From contig NZ_LNYO01000013.1 of the NCBI RefSeq assembly GCF_001467895.1, positions 40,502 through 104,501 on the forward strand: DNA of 64,000 nt, in the 5' to 3' direction. The notes below the pieces were generated by a model that was not told the DNA's origin, did not search any database, and was given only the letters and a program-made list of their open reading frames with translations. This stretch comes from Legionella nautarum (GTDB lineage Bacteria; Pseudomonadota; Gammaproteobacteria; Legionellales; Legionellaceae). The first letter of the stretch is position 1. Each line of letters opens with the position of its first letter. A program made the position numbers and the translations under genes. Below, in pieces: positions 28,490 to 37,864 of the stretch.

Positions 28490-30043
28490 CTAATTATTAA
28501 CTAATTCGTCAAGCAAAGGTCTTTTAAATGGGAGGGTGCAAATAAAAGTGGTTCCTTTATCTGGGCTAGAAATAACATCAATTTCACCTTCTAAATCTTC
28601 AATAAGTTGTTTAACAATGTTAAGACCTAAACCAGCGCCTTTGTATTTATTTTGGTTCGCTGGGTGTAAACGGTAAAATTTTTCGTAAATGAGGTTTTGT
28701 TTATCGGATGAAATACCAATTCCTGTATCAGCGATTAGCAATTGCAGGATAAAATTCTTTTCATCAAGCTGTTTTCCTAGTTTCACACTGACGGTAATAT
28801 TCCCTTTGTCAGTAAATTTGATGGCATTACTTAACAAGTTCATGACGATGCGCTGAATACGTCGGGGATCACCAATAAAGAGAGTAGGGAGCTTGTCCTC
28901 ATAATCGCAATTCAGATCGAGTTGTTTGATAGTTGCCGCTGCTTTCTCCATAGTAATGACTTTTTCAATCGTCTTTTTAAGATCAAATTTCTTAGCAAGT
29001 ACCGGCCAATTTTCTGAAGGGTTGCGAGTAAAGTCTAAAATATCATTTAAAAACTCTATAAATTCTTTTGCAGAAAGATAGGTCGTTTCAAGTTGTTCCT
29101 TTTTTTCTGGATTGGTTTCGGTTTCGGCTAAAAACTCGACCATACTATAAATTCCGCTAAAAGGTGTTCTGAGTTGGTGTTCCATATTGCGTAAGAATTC
29201 GGTTTTAGCTCGATTAGCGGCCTCTGCTGCAATCTGCGATTTACTGAGTTCTTCCTCCATTTTTTTACGCTCAGTAATATCAAAAGAAATGCCCAAAATG
29301 CCCACCACTTCCCCTGCTTTATTCAATAAAGGGGATTTTTTGGATAAGAAAATTGATACTTCGTCTGAGTTAGCCAGTTGTGAAGCTTCTTCCCTGGTTA
29401 TTGTTTTTTGTCCTCTCATCACTTCCAAATCCGATTCTCTGAGAAAATCGGCCTCATGACTCCAGGGCATTTCATAATCTGTTTTACCGATCATGGACTT
29501 AGGCTCGCTAAAACCTGCAGATTTAGCTTGGGCCAAGTTACAGCCCTGAAAAACCGAATCTTTATTTTTCCAATACACGTGACCTGGCAAATTATCTAGA
29601 ATACTGGCCAAGGTAAGTTCTGCTTCCTCTTTTTCAATGCGATTTTTTTCTTCTTTCGCTTTTCTCTCTGTAATATTAATGGATATCCCTGCAAGTCCTA
29701 TGATTTCTCCAGCCCCATTGAACAGGGGAATTTTTTGCGTCAAATAGATTGTCGCTTTGTTATCTTCAACCCCTTCCTCTTCAAAAATACAAGCTAAACC
29801 CGTGGCCATGACTTCCATGTCATGTTTTCTAATTTCACAAGCCAGTTTGTGGGGGAACAGATCAAAATCAGTTTTACCAACGATTGCCATCGATGAACCG
29901 AGTCCAAAATTTTGGGCGAGTACCTCATTGCAAGCGAGATAGCGGAAATGATTATTTTTCCAATAAATATAAATCGGCATGCGTTCGAATATTTGTTTAT
30001 ACAAATCAAATTGCTTAAGCAAACTGTCGTAGTCCAAAGCCAT
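28490..30043 (-). CDS. Cytosolic histidine kinase with two PAS/PAC domains
   Basis: A 517-aa kinase without membrane segments. PAS1 is at about 10-128 and PAS2 at about 143-262; both start with a WKN motif, contain a VGKTDFDLF or IGKTDYEMP motif, and end in a PAC segment with ITERK. Then come a short coiled coil, HisKA with His289 in NMEHQLRTPFSGI, and HATPase with N-box LLSNAIKFTDKG, DTGIGIS and GAGLGL. The residue after the His is Gln, where most HisKA kinases have Glu, which may alter kinase/phosphatase balance. There is no receiver. It lies 18 bases downstream of an unrecognised 427-aa protein and upstream of the CheY-like gene. Confidence 0.88.
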   Translation of the reverse strand: MALDYDSLLKQFDLYKQIFERMPIYIYWKNNHFRYLACNEVLAQNFGLGSSMAIVGKTDFDLFPHKLACEIRKHDMEVMATGLACIFEEEGVEDNKATIYLTQKIPLFNGAGEIIGLAGISINITERKAKEEKNRIEKEEAELTLASILDNLPGHVYWKNKDSVFQGCNLAQAKSAGFSEPKSMIGKTDYEMPWSHEADFLRESDLEVMRGQKTITREEASQLANSDEVSIFLSKKSPLLNKAGEVVGILGISFDITERKKMEEELSKSQIAAEAANRAKTEFLRNMEHQLRTPFSGIYSMVEFLAETETNPEKKEQLETTYLSAKEFIEFLNDILDFTRNPSENWPVLAKKFDLKKTIEKVITMEKAAATIKQLDLNCDYEDKLPTLFIGDPRRIQRIVMNLLSNAIKFTDKGNITVSVKLGKQLDEKNFILQLLIADTGIGISSDKQNLIYEKFYRLHPANQNKYKGAGLGLNIVKQLIEDLEGEIDVISSPDKGTTFICTLPFKRPLLDELVNN

Positions 30044-30061
30044 AAAATACTCCGTAGTTTT

Positions 30062-31345
30062 CTATGGATTTAGCATTGCATAGGCATCATAGGCTTCGCC
30101 CTGATACTTGAGCTGCAATTGCTTTATCTCATCCTTTAGTTTATTTGCGTAAATATGTCTTAAAAAAAATAAGGTTCGGTTTTGTTGAGAACAGCCTGAT
30201 TCTAAGGCATAACGTCTCAAATTTATCAAATTATCCGTATGTTGGGCAGCAATTTCATTGCTATCCGAAATCAACAGAAAAGGATTATTTCTTAATGCTT
30301 CTAAACGCTTTCCTGAATATTGAGGATGGCTTGCTGTGTTAGCTAAAATTATTTTTAGCGGATTCTCTGCAAGAATACGCCGGACATAATGTTCAATCGA
30401 TTCCTGTTCATGAAGGATTTCACCAGTCACAACCATGCAATAATCCAGTGCCTGCGAATTGCTGTTGACTAAGTCATAATCAATCGTTTCTTCTTTACCG
30501 ACCAATAAGAAGTAAACTAAATCTGACTTGAATGCTGATGATTGATCTATACGTTGCACAACTAATAAAACCGGTATTTTTTTTTGAATACTGTGGTAAA
30601 AAATAATTTGGCTGACAGTGTAGCAAGGCAATACCATTCTGTCCTCATCTGAAATAAGACATAATTTCGGTAAAAGCTCCGCATAACCTAAATCAGCAGG
30701 TAATTCTTCGGCAATTTTTAAAATAAAATGACAACCTAATTTACAAATGAGTTGTTGGTATCGATGGGTTAAGCGATTAGCGCGGTATTTGGAAATATGA
30801 AATTCACGCGTGATATGCTCTAAATTCATGGCAATAGGAAGATCGTCTTTACGAATATTGAAATAAGTCAAAAAATAACAGGCTATGATAAAGGCAAATT
30901 CCTGTTGCAGTGAAAATAGAAGTTGATGTCTACTAAGAAAATCACTTATTTTTTCAACGCCATCAAGTTGTTGATTATAAACAGCCGCCTGTTTAATAGC
31001 ATTTTCCCACCCGCAAATCACATCTTCAATTTGCAATTTGTATATTTTAAAGCGTTCAATCTCATGATGAAATTCTGTTAAAGTTTCTGCGGAACAAAGC
31101 CATTTTTTACTGAGATGAAAAAGTTTATAAGCTCTAATTTGACAAAGATTTTCTCCTACCTGCGGGTCGAATGCCTGCAAATTGCCCTCAATAAATAGTT
31201 CTAAAGCGCGTATTGAAAAATCAACAATAGCGCGGATTAAATAAAGGTCATCAATTTTTTGATGTTTATTAACAAGCGCAGCATTTTCCGCATAAGGAAG
31301 AAGAAAAAGAATATTGCAAATCATATCAAACGGCTTATTTTGCAT
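30062..31345 (-). CDS. Unrecognised protein linked to the PAS kinase
   Basis: I do not recognise this 427-aa soluble protein. It is mainly helical in the first 240 residues. A possible helix-turn-helix-like stretch lies near 175-200 (EFHISKYRANRLTHRYQQL). The second half alternates strands and helices (IPVLLVVQRID, LDYCMVVTGE, LKIILANTAS), rather like a Rossmann or receiver-like fold without an acceptor signature. It is 12 bases after the PQ-loop gene and 18 bases before the kinase, so it is probably co-transcribed and may be an input or output partner. Confidence 0.7.
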   Translation of the reverse strand: MQNKPFDMICNILFLLPYAENAALVNKHQKIDDLYLIRAIVDFSIRALELFIEGNLQAFDPQVGENLCQIRAYKLFHLSKKWLCSAETLTEFHHEIERFKIYKLQIEDVICGWENAIKQAAVYNQQLDGVEKISDFLSRHQLLFSLQQEFAFIIACYFLTYFNIRKDDLPIAMNLEHITREFHISKYRANRLTHRYQQLICKLGCHFILKIAEELPADLGYAELLPKLCLISDEDRMVLPCYTVSQIIFYHSIQKKIPVLLVVQRIDQSSAFKSDLVYFLLVGKEETIDYDLVNSNSQALDYCMVVTGEILHEQESIEHYVRRILAENPLKIILANTASHPQYSGKRLEALRNNPFLLISDSNEIAAQHTDNLINLRRYALESGCSQQNRTLFFLRHIYANKLKDEIKQLQLKYQGEAYDAYAMLNP

Positions 31346-31357
31346 CTCCTTACATCC

Positions 31358-31639
31358 TCAATTCCTTTTGATATAGCTATAATAAATAATTAGTACGGTG
31401 ACGGTGCCGCAGCTAAGAATAGCGAGTAAGTATCCTCCAGCAAGCAAGTAATCTTTCTCCACAAGCCCATGAAAGAACGTAAAAAGCTGAATCACGTTAA
31501 AACCCGCAAAAGTAATTAGCGATACTCCCTTAGCCGTTTTATTTTTAAGCAGGGTTATAATTTGCGGGATAAAAAGAGCAGCATTAGCCAAAAGACTGAG
31601 AGTAAATCCAAATTGAACGAGGTTCTCAGTGAACGACAT
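31358..31639 (-). CDS. PQ-loop (SemiSWEET-like) small membrane protein
   Basis: A three-helix inner-membrane protein of about 93 aa with the PQ-loop motif FIPQIITLLKNKTAKGVSL. Size and layout match bacterial SemiSWEET-type sugar carriers, which act as dimers. I prefer the ATG at 31639, preceded by GGAATAGG; the ATG at 31669 overlaps a TATAAT hexamer (31668-31673 on this strand) that may be the promoter -10. It heads the likely transcript with the 427-aa protein and the PAS kinase. Confidence 0.78.
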   Translation of the reverse strand: MSFTENLVQFGFTLSLLANAALFIPQIITLLKNKTAKGVSLITFAGFNVIQLFTFFHGLVEKDYLLAGGYLLAILSCGTVTVLIIYYSYIKRN

Positions 31640-31721
31640 GCCTATTCCATTACTTTCAAAAAGCGCCATTATAGCGTTTTTTTAAGCTGAATGGCTATCA
31701 GTACAACATAATTTATAAAAA

Positions 31722-32870
31722 TTATCTAACTAATTGATTTGATAGTACATTTTCCATGTCATCAACCATTTTTTGAGTCGATGAAGCGTAATTAATACCC
31801 AAACAATTTCCAAGTTTCCCCCAAAAGCTCTGAGCTCTTAGCTGAGAGATGATTAACTTATTGTTATTGTTCTCTTTCCAACGTTGAATGCTTCTAAGCG
31901 CTTCTTGAAAATCATCGCTGGGGATACCTGCTTGTTCATAATATAGCTCTTTCAAGGCCTCGAACTTTTGAATAGTATTTTCACCATAGGGATCTTTTTT
32001 TAAGAGATTTTCCATGCGTTGAAATATTCGCGTTAATCTGATCTTTTTAGCTTCGTTCGCTTCAAAGCTTTCCGGTGGAAGGGGAAATACATAAAAATGC
32101 TCTCGCGGTTTTCCTTTAGAAAATTCAGCAGTGACAGACAAATTGATAAAAAAATGCCTTGAAACATCGTCTGTTAAATGATCGATCCCTTGAGTGTATT
32201 CAGCAAGTTCAATGGCAGATTCTCGACAATTATGATTTCGATCATAATATTGTGCTCGTTCGACAATACTTTGTTCTAAGGGAGTGGCATTACTTAAATC
32301 TTCATGCGTTGTGGGGGTTCTCTCCATAACAATCGTATTGCCTCTTTCTTCGATAGGTTGGTAGAAGTTAAATTCAGGCTCAGTTTTCATAAAAGAAAGA
32401 AGTCTTAAAAATTGCTTATAATGTTCAAAATTAATTGCATAAGCTGAATAACTAATGGGCCCACTGGGGCTAAGTGATTCCGGTTGCAAAATTGATTCGG
32501 TGCGCGAAAATAAAACGGACGAGTACAAAGCGACGTAGGTTTTAAGGTTTTTTTCTTTCAAAAAATCTTTGGCAAGTTTATTTTTTATATAGGTTTTTCC
32601 TACTCTAGCCAAGATAGTTGGTTGGCCATCTTGGATGACACCCAGCATAAGAAAGGTATGGTTTTTATCATCACCTGTGGTTCGTTTTGCCAAGGCAATA
32701 AAAAATTCATCCCGTCTATCGACAATGATTGAATCAGGGCTTGCAGCAGTTGCCGAGCTCGGGTTTTCTTCGGCTATTATTTCTTCATCCTCTTTATTTT
32801 CAAGAATTGGATTAACATCTGTTTCAGAATGAATAGAGGTTTGATCTAAAGTCTCTGTTGTAGTAGTCAT
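31722..32870 (-). CDS. Effector-like protein with possible permuted papain-type motifs
   Basis: I cannot name this 382-aa protein. Residues 1-50 are acidic and low-complexity. A domain from about 55 to 235 has a His in KNHTFLMLG (His71) and an Asn-Cys pair in NHNCRESAIELAEYTQG (Cys215), with a sheet-like ISYSAYAINFEHY segment between them. His early and NC late is the layout of permuted papain-fold enzymes (LRAT/PPPDE-like), so a hydrolase or acyltransferase is possible but unproven. The rest is helical and ends near a Trp/Gly-rich WGKLGNCLG. It has no signal peptide and no strong ribosome site. It adjoins the PP2C pair. Confidence 0.65.
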   Translation of the reverse strand: MTTTTETLDQTSIHSETDVNPILENKEDEEIIAEENPSSATAASPDSIIVDRRDEFFIALAKRTTGDDKNHTFLMLGVIQDGQPTILARVGKTYIKNKLAKDFLKEKNLKTYVALYSSVLFSRTESILQPESLSPSGPISYSAYAINFEHYKQFLRLLSFMKTEPEFNFYQPIEERGNTIVMERTPTTHEDLSNATPLEQSIVERAQYYDRNHNCRESAIELAEYTQGIDHLTDDVSRHFFINLSVTAEFSKGKPREHFYVFPLPPESFEANEAKKIRLTRIFQRMENLLKKDPYGENTIQKFEALKELYYEQAGIPSDDFQEALRSIQRWKENNNNKLIISQLRAQSFWGKLGNCLGINYASSTQKMVDDMENVLSNQLVR

Positions 32871-33121
32871 TTTTGAAGCTGGTTTTATCTATGAAATGGA
32901 TCTAATTATAACATGGTTCTGATATTTTTTGGTTTATTTTGGATAAAAAAAATACACATAGATGGTACTTATATTTTGCATATCGGTTTTCATGAATTAT
33001 CTTCAAATTTTTTATTATACTTAGGAGAAGGGCTTATTATTTTTAAATTATAGAAAAAATAGAATCAACTTAATTGTTTGCTGATGCAGTTTCATGGAAA
33101 AGCTTAAGTCAAGGAGCAATG

Positions 33122-33412
33122 ATGAAGAAATCTATTTTAACACTTGCCCTATTTGGCATGGTGATTTTAGCTAATACAAGTTTTGCGATAGCAATCAATA
33201 ATACGAGTGTCCTGCTTGGTACTGATAAAGGAACTAGCAGTTTTCCCATGTCTGGAATGAATACCACACCGACGAAAATGATTGGTACAGATGCATATGT
33301 GGTTAATCCTAATGCTCCTTTTACCAAACCTGAATATGCACCGGGCGGTGTTTGGCCTTTAGCACCTAGTTATACACCCCAGGCGCCTGCAACCTCTAGT
33401 GTAACGCAATGA
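33122..33412 (+). CDS. Small exported protein of unknown function
   Basis: A 96-aa protein with a clear Sec signal peptide (MKKSILTLALFGMVILANTSFA, split here as MKK plus a hydrophobic core). Cleavage is likely near residue 22-24. The mature part of about 72 aa is Pro/Thr/Ser-rich, without Cys, and ends in PQAPATSSVTQ. I see no known domain. The start is fixed by AAGGAG 5 nt before the second of two overlapping ATGs. It converges on the PP2C gene. Confidence 0.7.
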   Translation: MKKSILTLALFGMVILANTSFAIAINNTSVLLGTDKGTSSFPMSGMNTTPTKMIGTDAYVVNPNAPFTKPEYAPGGVWPLAPSYTPQAPATSSVTQ

Positions 33413-33447
33413 TCACAGGCTGCCTCAACAGGTTTTGCGGCGGCTTA

Positions 33448-35052
33448 TTAGTAAGTGAAATCAAGCCCAGAGGTGTTAGTAGTATCCTCTTCCTCGGTAG
33501 AAGGCGCTGAGTTGAAGAAAGAACTATAGTTCTTCAAATATTGCTTTTCCACCAGTGCCACTTCCTTTATATATTGCTCGCCTTCTGTATTAAATAAATC
33601 AAAAGGACTTCTATCCGTAGCCCAGTATACCAATCCAGAAACAAGGATACTTGGTAGTATTAAAGTAACTAGACTGACGATAATAAAAATAACCCCAAAT
33701 ATAAACTTTGATGCAGATCTGTTTTCGTCTTGCTCGATCACCTCTATATTTTTAAGTTCGTCCGTAGTGTGGCGACAACTCAAATAATCATAGAAGGCTT
33801 GAATTTTCATTTTGTCAGTTATAATGGGGTTCGCTAAGATAGTAAGTAATTGATCAAGTATTGGATCAATTTTCTTTCCTTGAGGAGACTCGCGATCTAA
33901 ATTCTTTTTGTATTTTTTAGTTAAAGCAAAAAGTTTTAGAACAATAGGTTGGTATTCCTTCTCTTCTGCTTCGCTGCTAGCATCTTCCAATCTTGCCAGG
34001 TAGTCATCACTATCTTCCTCTGCAGCACCTTCAATTTCAAACGAATCAGGATTATCTGCTCTGTATACCGTCTCATTATTCTTCACGCTTAAATTTTGTT
34101 TGGCGTAAGCCCTACGACTTAATGCACATTGCTGCGTGAATAGCTCACCTATTTTTTTTGCCACAAAAGTAGACATTCTTTGACTGCCATGACCATCATA
34201 TAATCCTAATAGGAAAGGGGGGGTAGTTTCATCAACATCTTGAACCGCCACCGAGATATTATCTTCAGTATGACATTGTGCCTTTTTTACTAATAACCGG
34301 GCTAATTCTACCCCTGTTTTTTTCCTGCAGTGTCGATCTCCTAAAAAACTCAATAAAATATTTTCATGCCCCTCTTTCGTTTGTTGTTCTGCTGCATCGG
34401 TAAAGCCGTCACAAACCGAAATGACTTGGATTTTTCCTATATTCTCCGGATCGATTTCTAGCTCTTCAGCTGCTTGAGCGATATTGACAATGTCCAGACT
34501 TGAGTTCGCACAAACACCAGCTTCCTTATAAAATTTATCACCTATAGCTCGAGAAACAGCAAGTGAAAGAACTTGAGGATTAACCTCAGGGTGAGCTACT
34601 CTACCCTTATGGATAAGTCCCCCTTCCTCTTGAATCCTTTGTTTCTCTTTTTTCTGATCAGGACGATGAATTACCGAATTTAAACGACGAACTCCAAGAG
34701 GCTTATCCGCCTGGTCATAAAAAACAAGGAAAGCAGAGCTATCTGCCAGAGTAGCCGTAATTAAATTGCCGTTACCGTCATAAACTGTTGTTGAGGCGGT
34801 GGTGCCCGAATCCTGATTTTTGCCCTGCTCATCGAGAAGTCGATGACAAGTCCATAGACGATGGGCAATTTCCGGTGGAGTTAATTTTGTTTCACCTTGG
34901 GGGGTTAGCTCTTCGGAACTAAGTATTTGCCAGGCCAAGGCATCTTCTTGCGAACTACGTCTATTCTGAATTTCATGATAACCAAATTTAAACTCTTTGT
35001 TAGCTCCAGAACTTTCGCTTGTTTTGGTTGGAATGGAAATAATTTTAGTCAT
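33448..35052 (-). CDS. Membrane-anchored PP2C-family phosphatase with relocated DGHG motif
   Basis: A 534-aa protein with PP2C (PPM) Ser/Thr phosphatase motifs: SQED (Glu36-Asp37), SGTTAST (82-88), TLADSSAF (101-108), SLAVSRAIGD (163-172), CDGFTD (Asp215) and EDNISVAV (Asp264). The DGHGG motif, normally between ED and GSTA, is instead at 286-290 (LYDGHGS) after the DN motif. All metal ligands are present, so activity is plausible. A charged region follows, then one long hydrophobic segment at about 448-476, and a tail with STEEEDTTNTS. There is no signal peptide. This looks like a host-acting or membrane-tethered phosphatase, possibly a translocated effector; that is inference. The 470-aa neighbour is a paralogue. 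Confidence 0.8.
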   Translation of the reverse strand: MTKIISIPTKTSESSGANKEFKFGYHEIQNRRSSQEDALAWQILSSEELTPQGETKLTPPEIAHRLWTCHRLLDEQGKNQDSGTTASTTVYDGNGNLITATLADSSAFLVFYDQADKPLGVRRLNSVIHRPDQKKEKQRIQEEGGLIHKGRVAHPEVNPQVLSLAVSRAIGDKFYKEAGVCANSSLDIVNIAQAAEELEIDPENIGKIQVISVCDGFTDAAEQQTKEGHENILLSFLGDRHCRKKTGVELARLLVKKAQCHTEDNISVAVQDVDETTPPFLLGLYDGHGSQRMSTFVAKKIGELFTQQCALSRRAYAKQNLSVKNNETVYRADNPDSFEIEGAAEEDSDDYLARLEDASSEAEEKEYQPIVLKLFALTKKYKKNLDRESPQGKKIDPILDQLLTILANPIITDKMKIQAFYDYLSCRHTTDELKNIEVIEQDENRSASKFIFGVIFIIVSLVTLILPSILVSGLVYWATDRSPFDLFNTEGEQYIKEVALVEKQYLKNYSSFFNSAPSTEEEDTTNTSGLDFTY

Positions 35053-35182
35053 GATGTCTGTGTATAAGTATAAAATTACAAAATTATAACATAAGTATTA
35101 AGAATAAATCAGGCGCAGCAAAATATAAATATTTTTAACAGAATAAGAGCATTAGGGATTAGTTTTATCATTATTAGTCTGA

Positions 35183-36595
35183 TTACCTTAGTAATACCAA
35201 GCCAGAAATAAAAAGGCTTGGTATTATAAAAGTAGCAAGACTGATAAGAACAAAACAAATTCCAAGAATAAAATTTAATGTAGGAATTTTTTCATCTTGT
35301 TTTAGAATCTCGATATTTTTTAGAGCGGTTGTGGAATGAGGGCTATCCAAAAAATCATAAAACTTTTTGATCTTGGTTTTGTTAGTCTCATAGGGATTTT
35401 CTAAAATAGCAACTAAGAGTTTAAGTAGTGGAGCAATGTGTTCAGAGCCGTTTGAGTCTAAATTCTTTTGGTAGGTTCTAGTTAAAGCAGAAAGTTTTAG
35501 AACAATCGCTTTATATTCACTTTCGTTAAACAGATCAGGATTATCCCTTTTGTACACTAACTTATTCGAGTTAACGCTTAATTTTTGTGTGGCATAAGCT
35601 TCGCCAGTTAAAGCACATTGTTTCTTAAAAAAATCACCTGTAAAGTAGGCGGCTAAAGCGGAAACCACTACCCCCTGCTGACCACCATATAATCCTAATA
35701 GGAAAGCAGGCATGTCTTTATTAATAGTTTGAATGGCAACAGAAAGATTATCGCTAGTGTTAGGTTTTACCCTCTCTATTAATAAACGGGCTAAGTCAGC
35801 CTCTTGGCTTGTTGCAGGCGTATCGAGCTCTTTTAAAGCGCTAAGCAAATGATTTTCATGTCCTTCTTTCGTTTGATTATTTGTACCTGCTGCTTCGTTA
35901 AAGCAATGGCAAACCGAGATGACCTGCGTTTTCGCAATCTTTTCCTGAGCGATTCCTAAATCTTTAGCTGCTTCAGCTAGATTGACAATATCAAGGTTGG
36001 AGTTTGCACAAACCCCAGATTTTTTAAACTGTTCACTACCCATAGCGCGCGAAACAGCAAGTGAAGAAATCTCAGCATCGTTTTCTCGTAGAACTAATTT
36101 ATCATGAGCAATAATGCCGCCTTCCTTTTTAATTCTTGCGTACTCGTCTAGATTATCAAGTCGATGGATGACCGAATTTAATCGACGAGCTGCCATAGGG
36201 TTTCCTTCGTAGTCATAAAAAACAAGAAATGCCGAAGTATCGCCTAGAGTCGCAGTGATTAAATTTCCTTTGCCATCATAAATGGTTGTTGAAGCAGCGC
36301 TACCCGATTGCCGACTTTTGTGTTCTTTACTGGGATCTGTTGTGTCCGTGAGCATAATTTTGCTCTCTTCATCAACGAGTCGGTGGGCAGTCCATAGTCG
36401 AGCAGCAATTTTTTGTGGAGCAAGTTGTTGTGTTTTGCCTTCGGGGGTTAGATCTTTGCAAGTCAGTGTTTCCCATGCTACAGCATTTTGTCGTGGAGTA
36501 GGGCCATGTTGGCATTCAAAATATCCAAATTGGGAATCTTCATTTGCTCCAGTCGTTTCATCAGGAAATGGAGGAATAGAAAATATTTTGGCCAT
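35183..36595 (-). CDS. Degenerate PP2C paralogue (probable pseudophosphatase)
   Basis: A 470-aa paralogue of the preceding PP2C protein, colinear from MAKIFSIPPF through the C-terminal hydrophobic segment. The motif order is the same, but key residues are lost: RQNA (36-37 Asn-Ala) replaces QED, SRAMGSE replaces SRAIGD, CHCFNE (229-234) replaces CDGFTD, and YGGQQG (303-308) replaces YDGHGS. Only SDN (Asp282) survives, so it should not bind the two-metal centre. The reading frame is intact, which suggests a kept non-catalytic role such as substrate or partner binding. The start at 36595 is chosen by alignment to the paralogue; the ATG at 36646 adds unrelated residues. Confidence 0.78.
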   Translation of the reverse strand: MAKIFSIPPFPDETTGANEDSQFGYFECQHGPTPRQNAVAWETLTCKDLTPEGKTQQLAPQKIAARLWTAHRLVDEESKIMLTDTTDPSKEHKSRQSGSAASTTIYDGKGNLITATLGDTSAFLVFYDYEGNPMAARRLNSVIHRLDNLDEYARIKKEGGIIAHDKLVLRENDAEISSLAVSRAMGSEQFKKSGVCANSNLDIVNLAEAAKDLGIAQEKIAKTQVISVCHCFNEAAGTNNQTKEGHENHLLSALKELDTPATSQEADLARLLIERVKPNTSDNLSVAIQTINKDMPAFLLGLYGGQQGVVVSALAAYFTGDFFKKQCALTGEAYATQKLSVNSNKLVYKRDNPDLFNESEYKAIVLKLSALTRTYQKNLDSNGSEHIAPLLKLLVAILENPYETNKTKIKKFYDFLDSPHSTTALKNIEILKQDEKIPTLNFILGICFVLISLATFIIPSLFISGLVLLR

Positions 36596-36700
36596 GATGC
36601 TGTATTTTCTGGTGAAAATGTTCAAAACAATAACAGAGATGAGCAATATAATCTATTGTAATTGCAGCAAGAAAAGCATTTTGACAGACCCAAGGGGTTT

Positions 36701-37864
36701 TTAGGCGTTTACAAAATGATTCACCAATCTGGAAATTAGATTTTCGCACTCTTTAAGTTGCTCTATCGTCACAAATTCATTAGCACGATGTGCTTGTTCT
36801 ATGCTTCCTGGACCGCAAATGACGGTTGGTATTTTCGAGAGCTGATAAAATCCTGCTTCGGTCGCATAGGCTACTTTCGATTTTTTATGTATCTGGGTCA
36901 TTTTGCGGATTAGTTGGGTAATTTCTTCGTCTTCGGAGGTGTTTAATCCCGAACCCCCTCCTGAAATTTTTGCCAACTCGATGGTTGCTTCGGGATATTC
37001 TTTATGCAATTCCGGTAATAAAGTTTGATCAATATACAATTGAATTTTATCGACAATTTCTTGGGGATTTAGATGAGGAAGATAACGAAATTCAAAAGCA
37101 AATTCACACCATTCTGGAATGATATTATAGGCGCTACCGCCATTAATCATATTCGTGGTTACGGTGGTGAAAGGGATATCGAAATCATTATCAAAAGGCC
37201 CTTGTTTTTTAAATTGATGGCCTAAATCACGTAAATATCTGATGAGCTGTGCTGCATGCTCGATGGCATTACAGCCCTGCGTCGTTAAGGAAGAATGCGT
37301 TGCAGCCCCATGGATGCGGCAGCGGAATAATAATCGTCCTTTATTTGCAGTAACCGGCTTCATACTGGTTGGTTCGCCGATAATGCAAGCCTCAGGCTCG
37401 ATTTCCCATTTTTTTAGACTTTCCAATAAAGAGGGAATGCCTAAACAGCCAATTTCTTCGTCATAGGAAAAAACAAAATGAAAGGGTTTAGTTAATTTAA
37501 GTTTGCAAAACTCAGGTAAAAGTGTAAGTAAAACAGCAAGAAAACCTTTCATATCCGCCGTTCCCCGGCCATAAAGGCAGCCATGGCGTTCGCTCAATTC
37601 AAAAGGGTTTGTATCCCAATCCTGACCATCAACAGGCACCACATCCGTATGTCCTGAAAAAATAATTCCACCTTTGGTATTCCCATCATGAGCGGGTAAA
37701 CTGACAAATAGATTGGCTTTGGATTTGCTCTCATCGTAAATCAGCTGAGGAGAAAGCTGATGCAGTTTATACCAGTCATGAACGACCCCAATTAATTGCA
37801 GATTCGAATTGCGGGAAGTGGTATCGAAGGCAACAAGACGTTTTAGCCATTCCGTGGTATTCAT
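36701..37864 (-). CDS. argE: Acetylornithine deacetylase (M20 family)
   Basis: Two-metal M20-family amidohydrolase of 387 aa, the size of ArgE, which releases ornithine from N-acetylornithine in arginine synthesis. Metal and catalytic motifs are SGHTDVVP (His72, Asp74), GTADMKG (Asp104), SYDEEIG (Glu136-Glu137), GEPT (Glu164) and a C-terminal His in EQAHRANEF. VTANKGRLLF and the dimerisation lid follow the ArgE rather than the DapE pattern. The start is the ATG at 37864 with AAGGA 8 nt upstream; a TTG two codons earlier is also in frame. No other arg genes are adjacent. Confidence 0.88.
   Translation of the reverse strand: MNTTEWLKRLVAFDTTSRNSNLQLIGVVHDWYKLHQLSPQLIYDESKSKANLFVSLPAHDGNTKGGIIFSGHTDVVPVDGQDWDTNPFELSERHGCLYGRGTADMKGFLAVLLTLLPEFCKLKLTKPFHFVFSYDEEIGCLGIPSLLESLKKWEIEPEACIIGEPTSMKPVTANKGRLLFRCRIHGAATHSSLTTQGCNAIEHAAQLIRYLRDLGHQFKKQGPFDNDFDIPFTTVTTNMINGGSAYNIIPEWCEFAFEFRYLPHLNPQEIVDKIQLYIDQTLLPELHKEYPEATIELAKISGGGSGLNTSEDEEITQLIRKMTQIHKKSKVAYATEAGFYQLSKIPTVICGPGSIEQAHRANEFVTIEQLKECENLISRLVNHFVNA

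Noticed and set aside
31722..32870. Third PP2C paralogue in the island
   Set aside because: It shares neither the ED, GSTA nor DN motifs with the two PP2C proteins; only its location links it to them.
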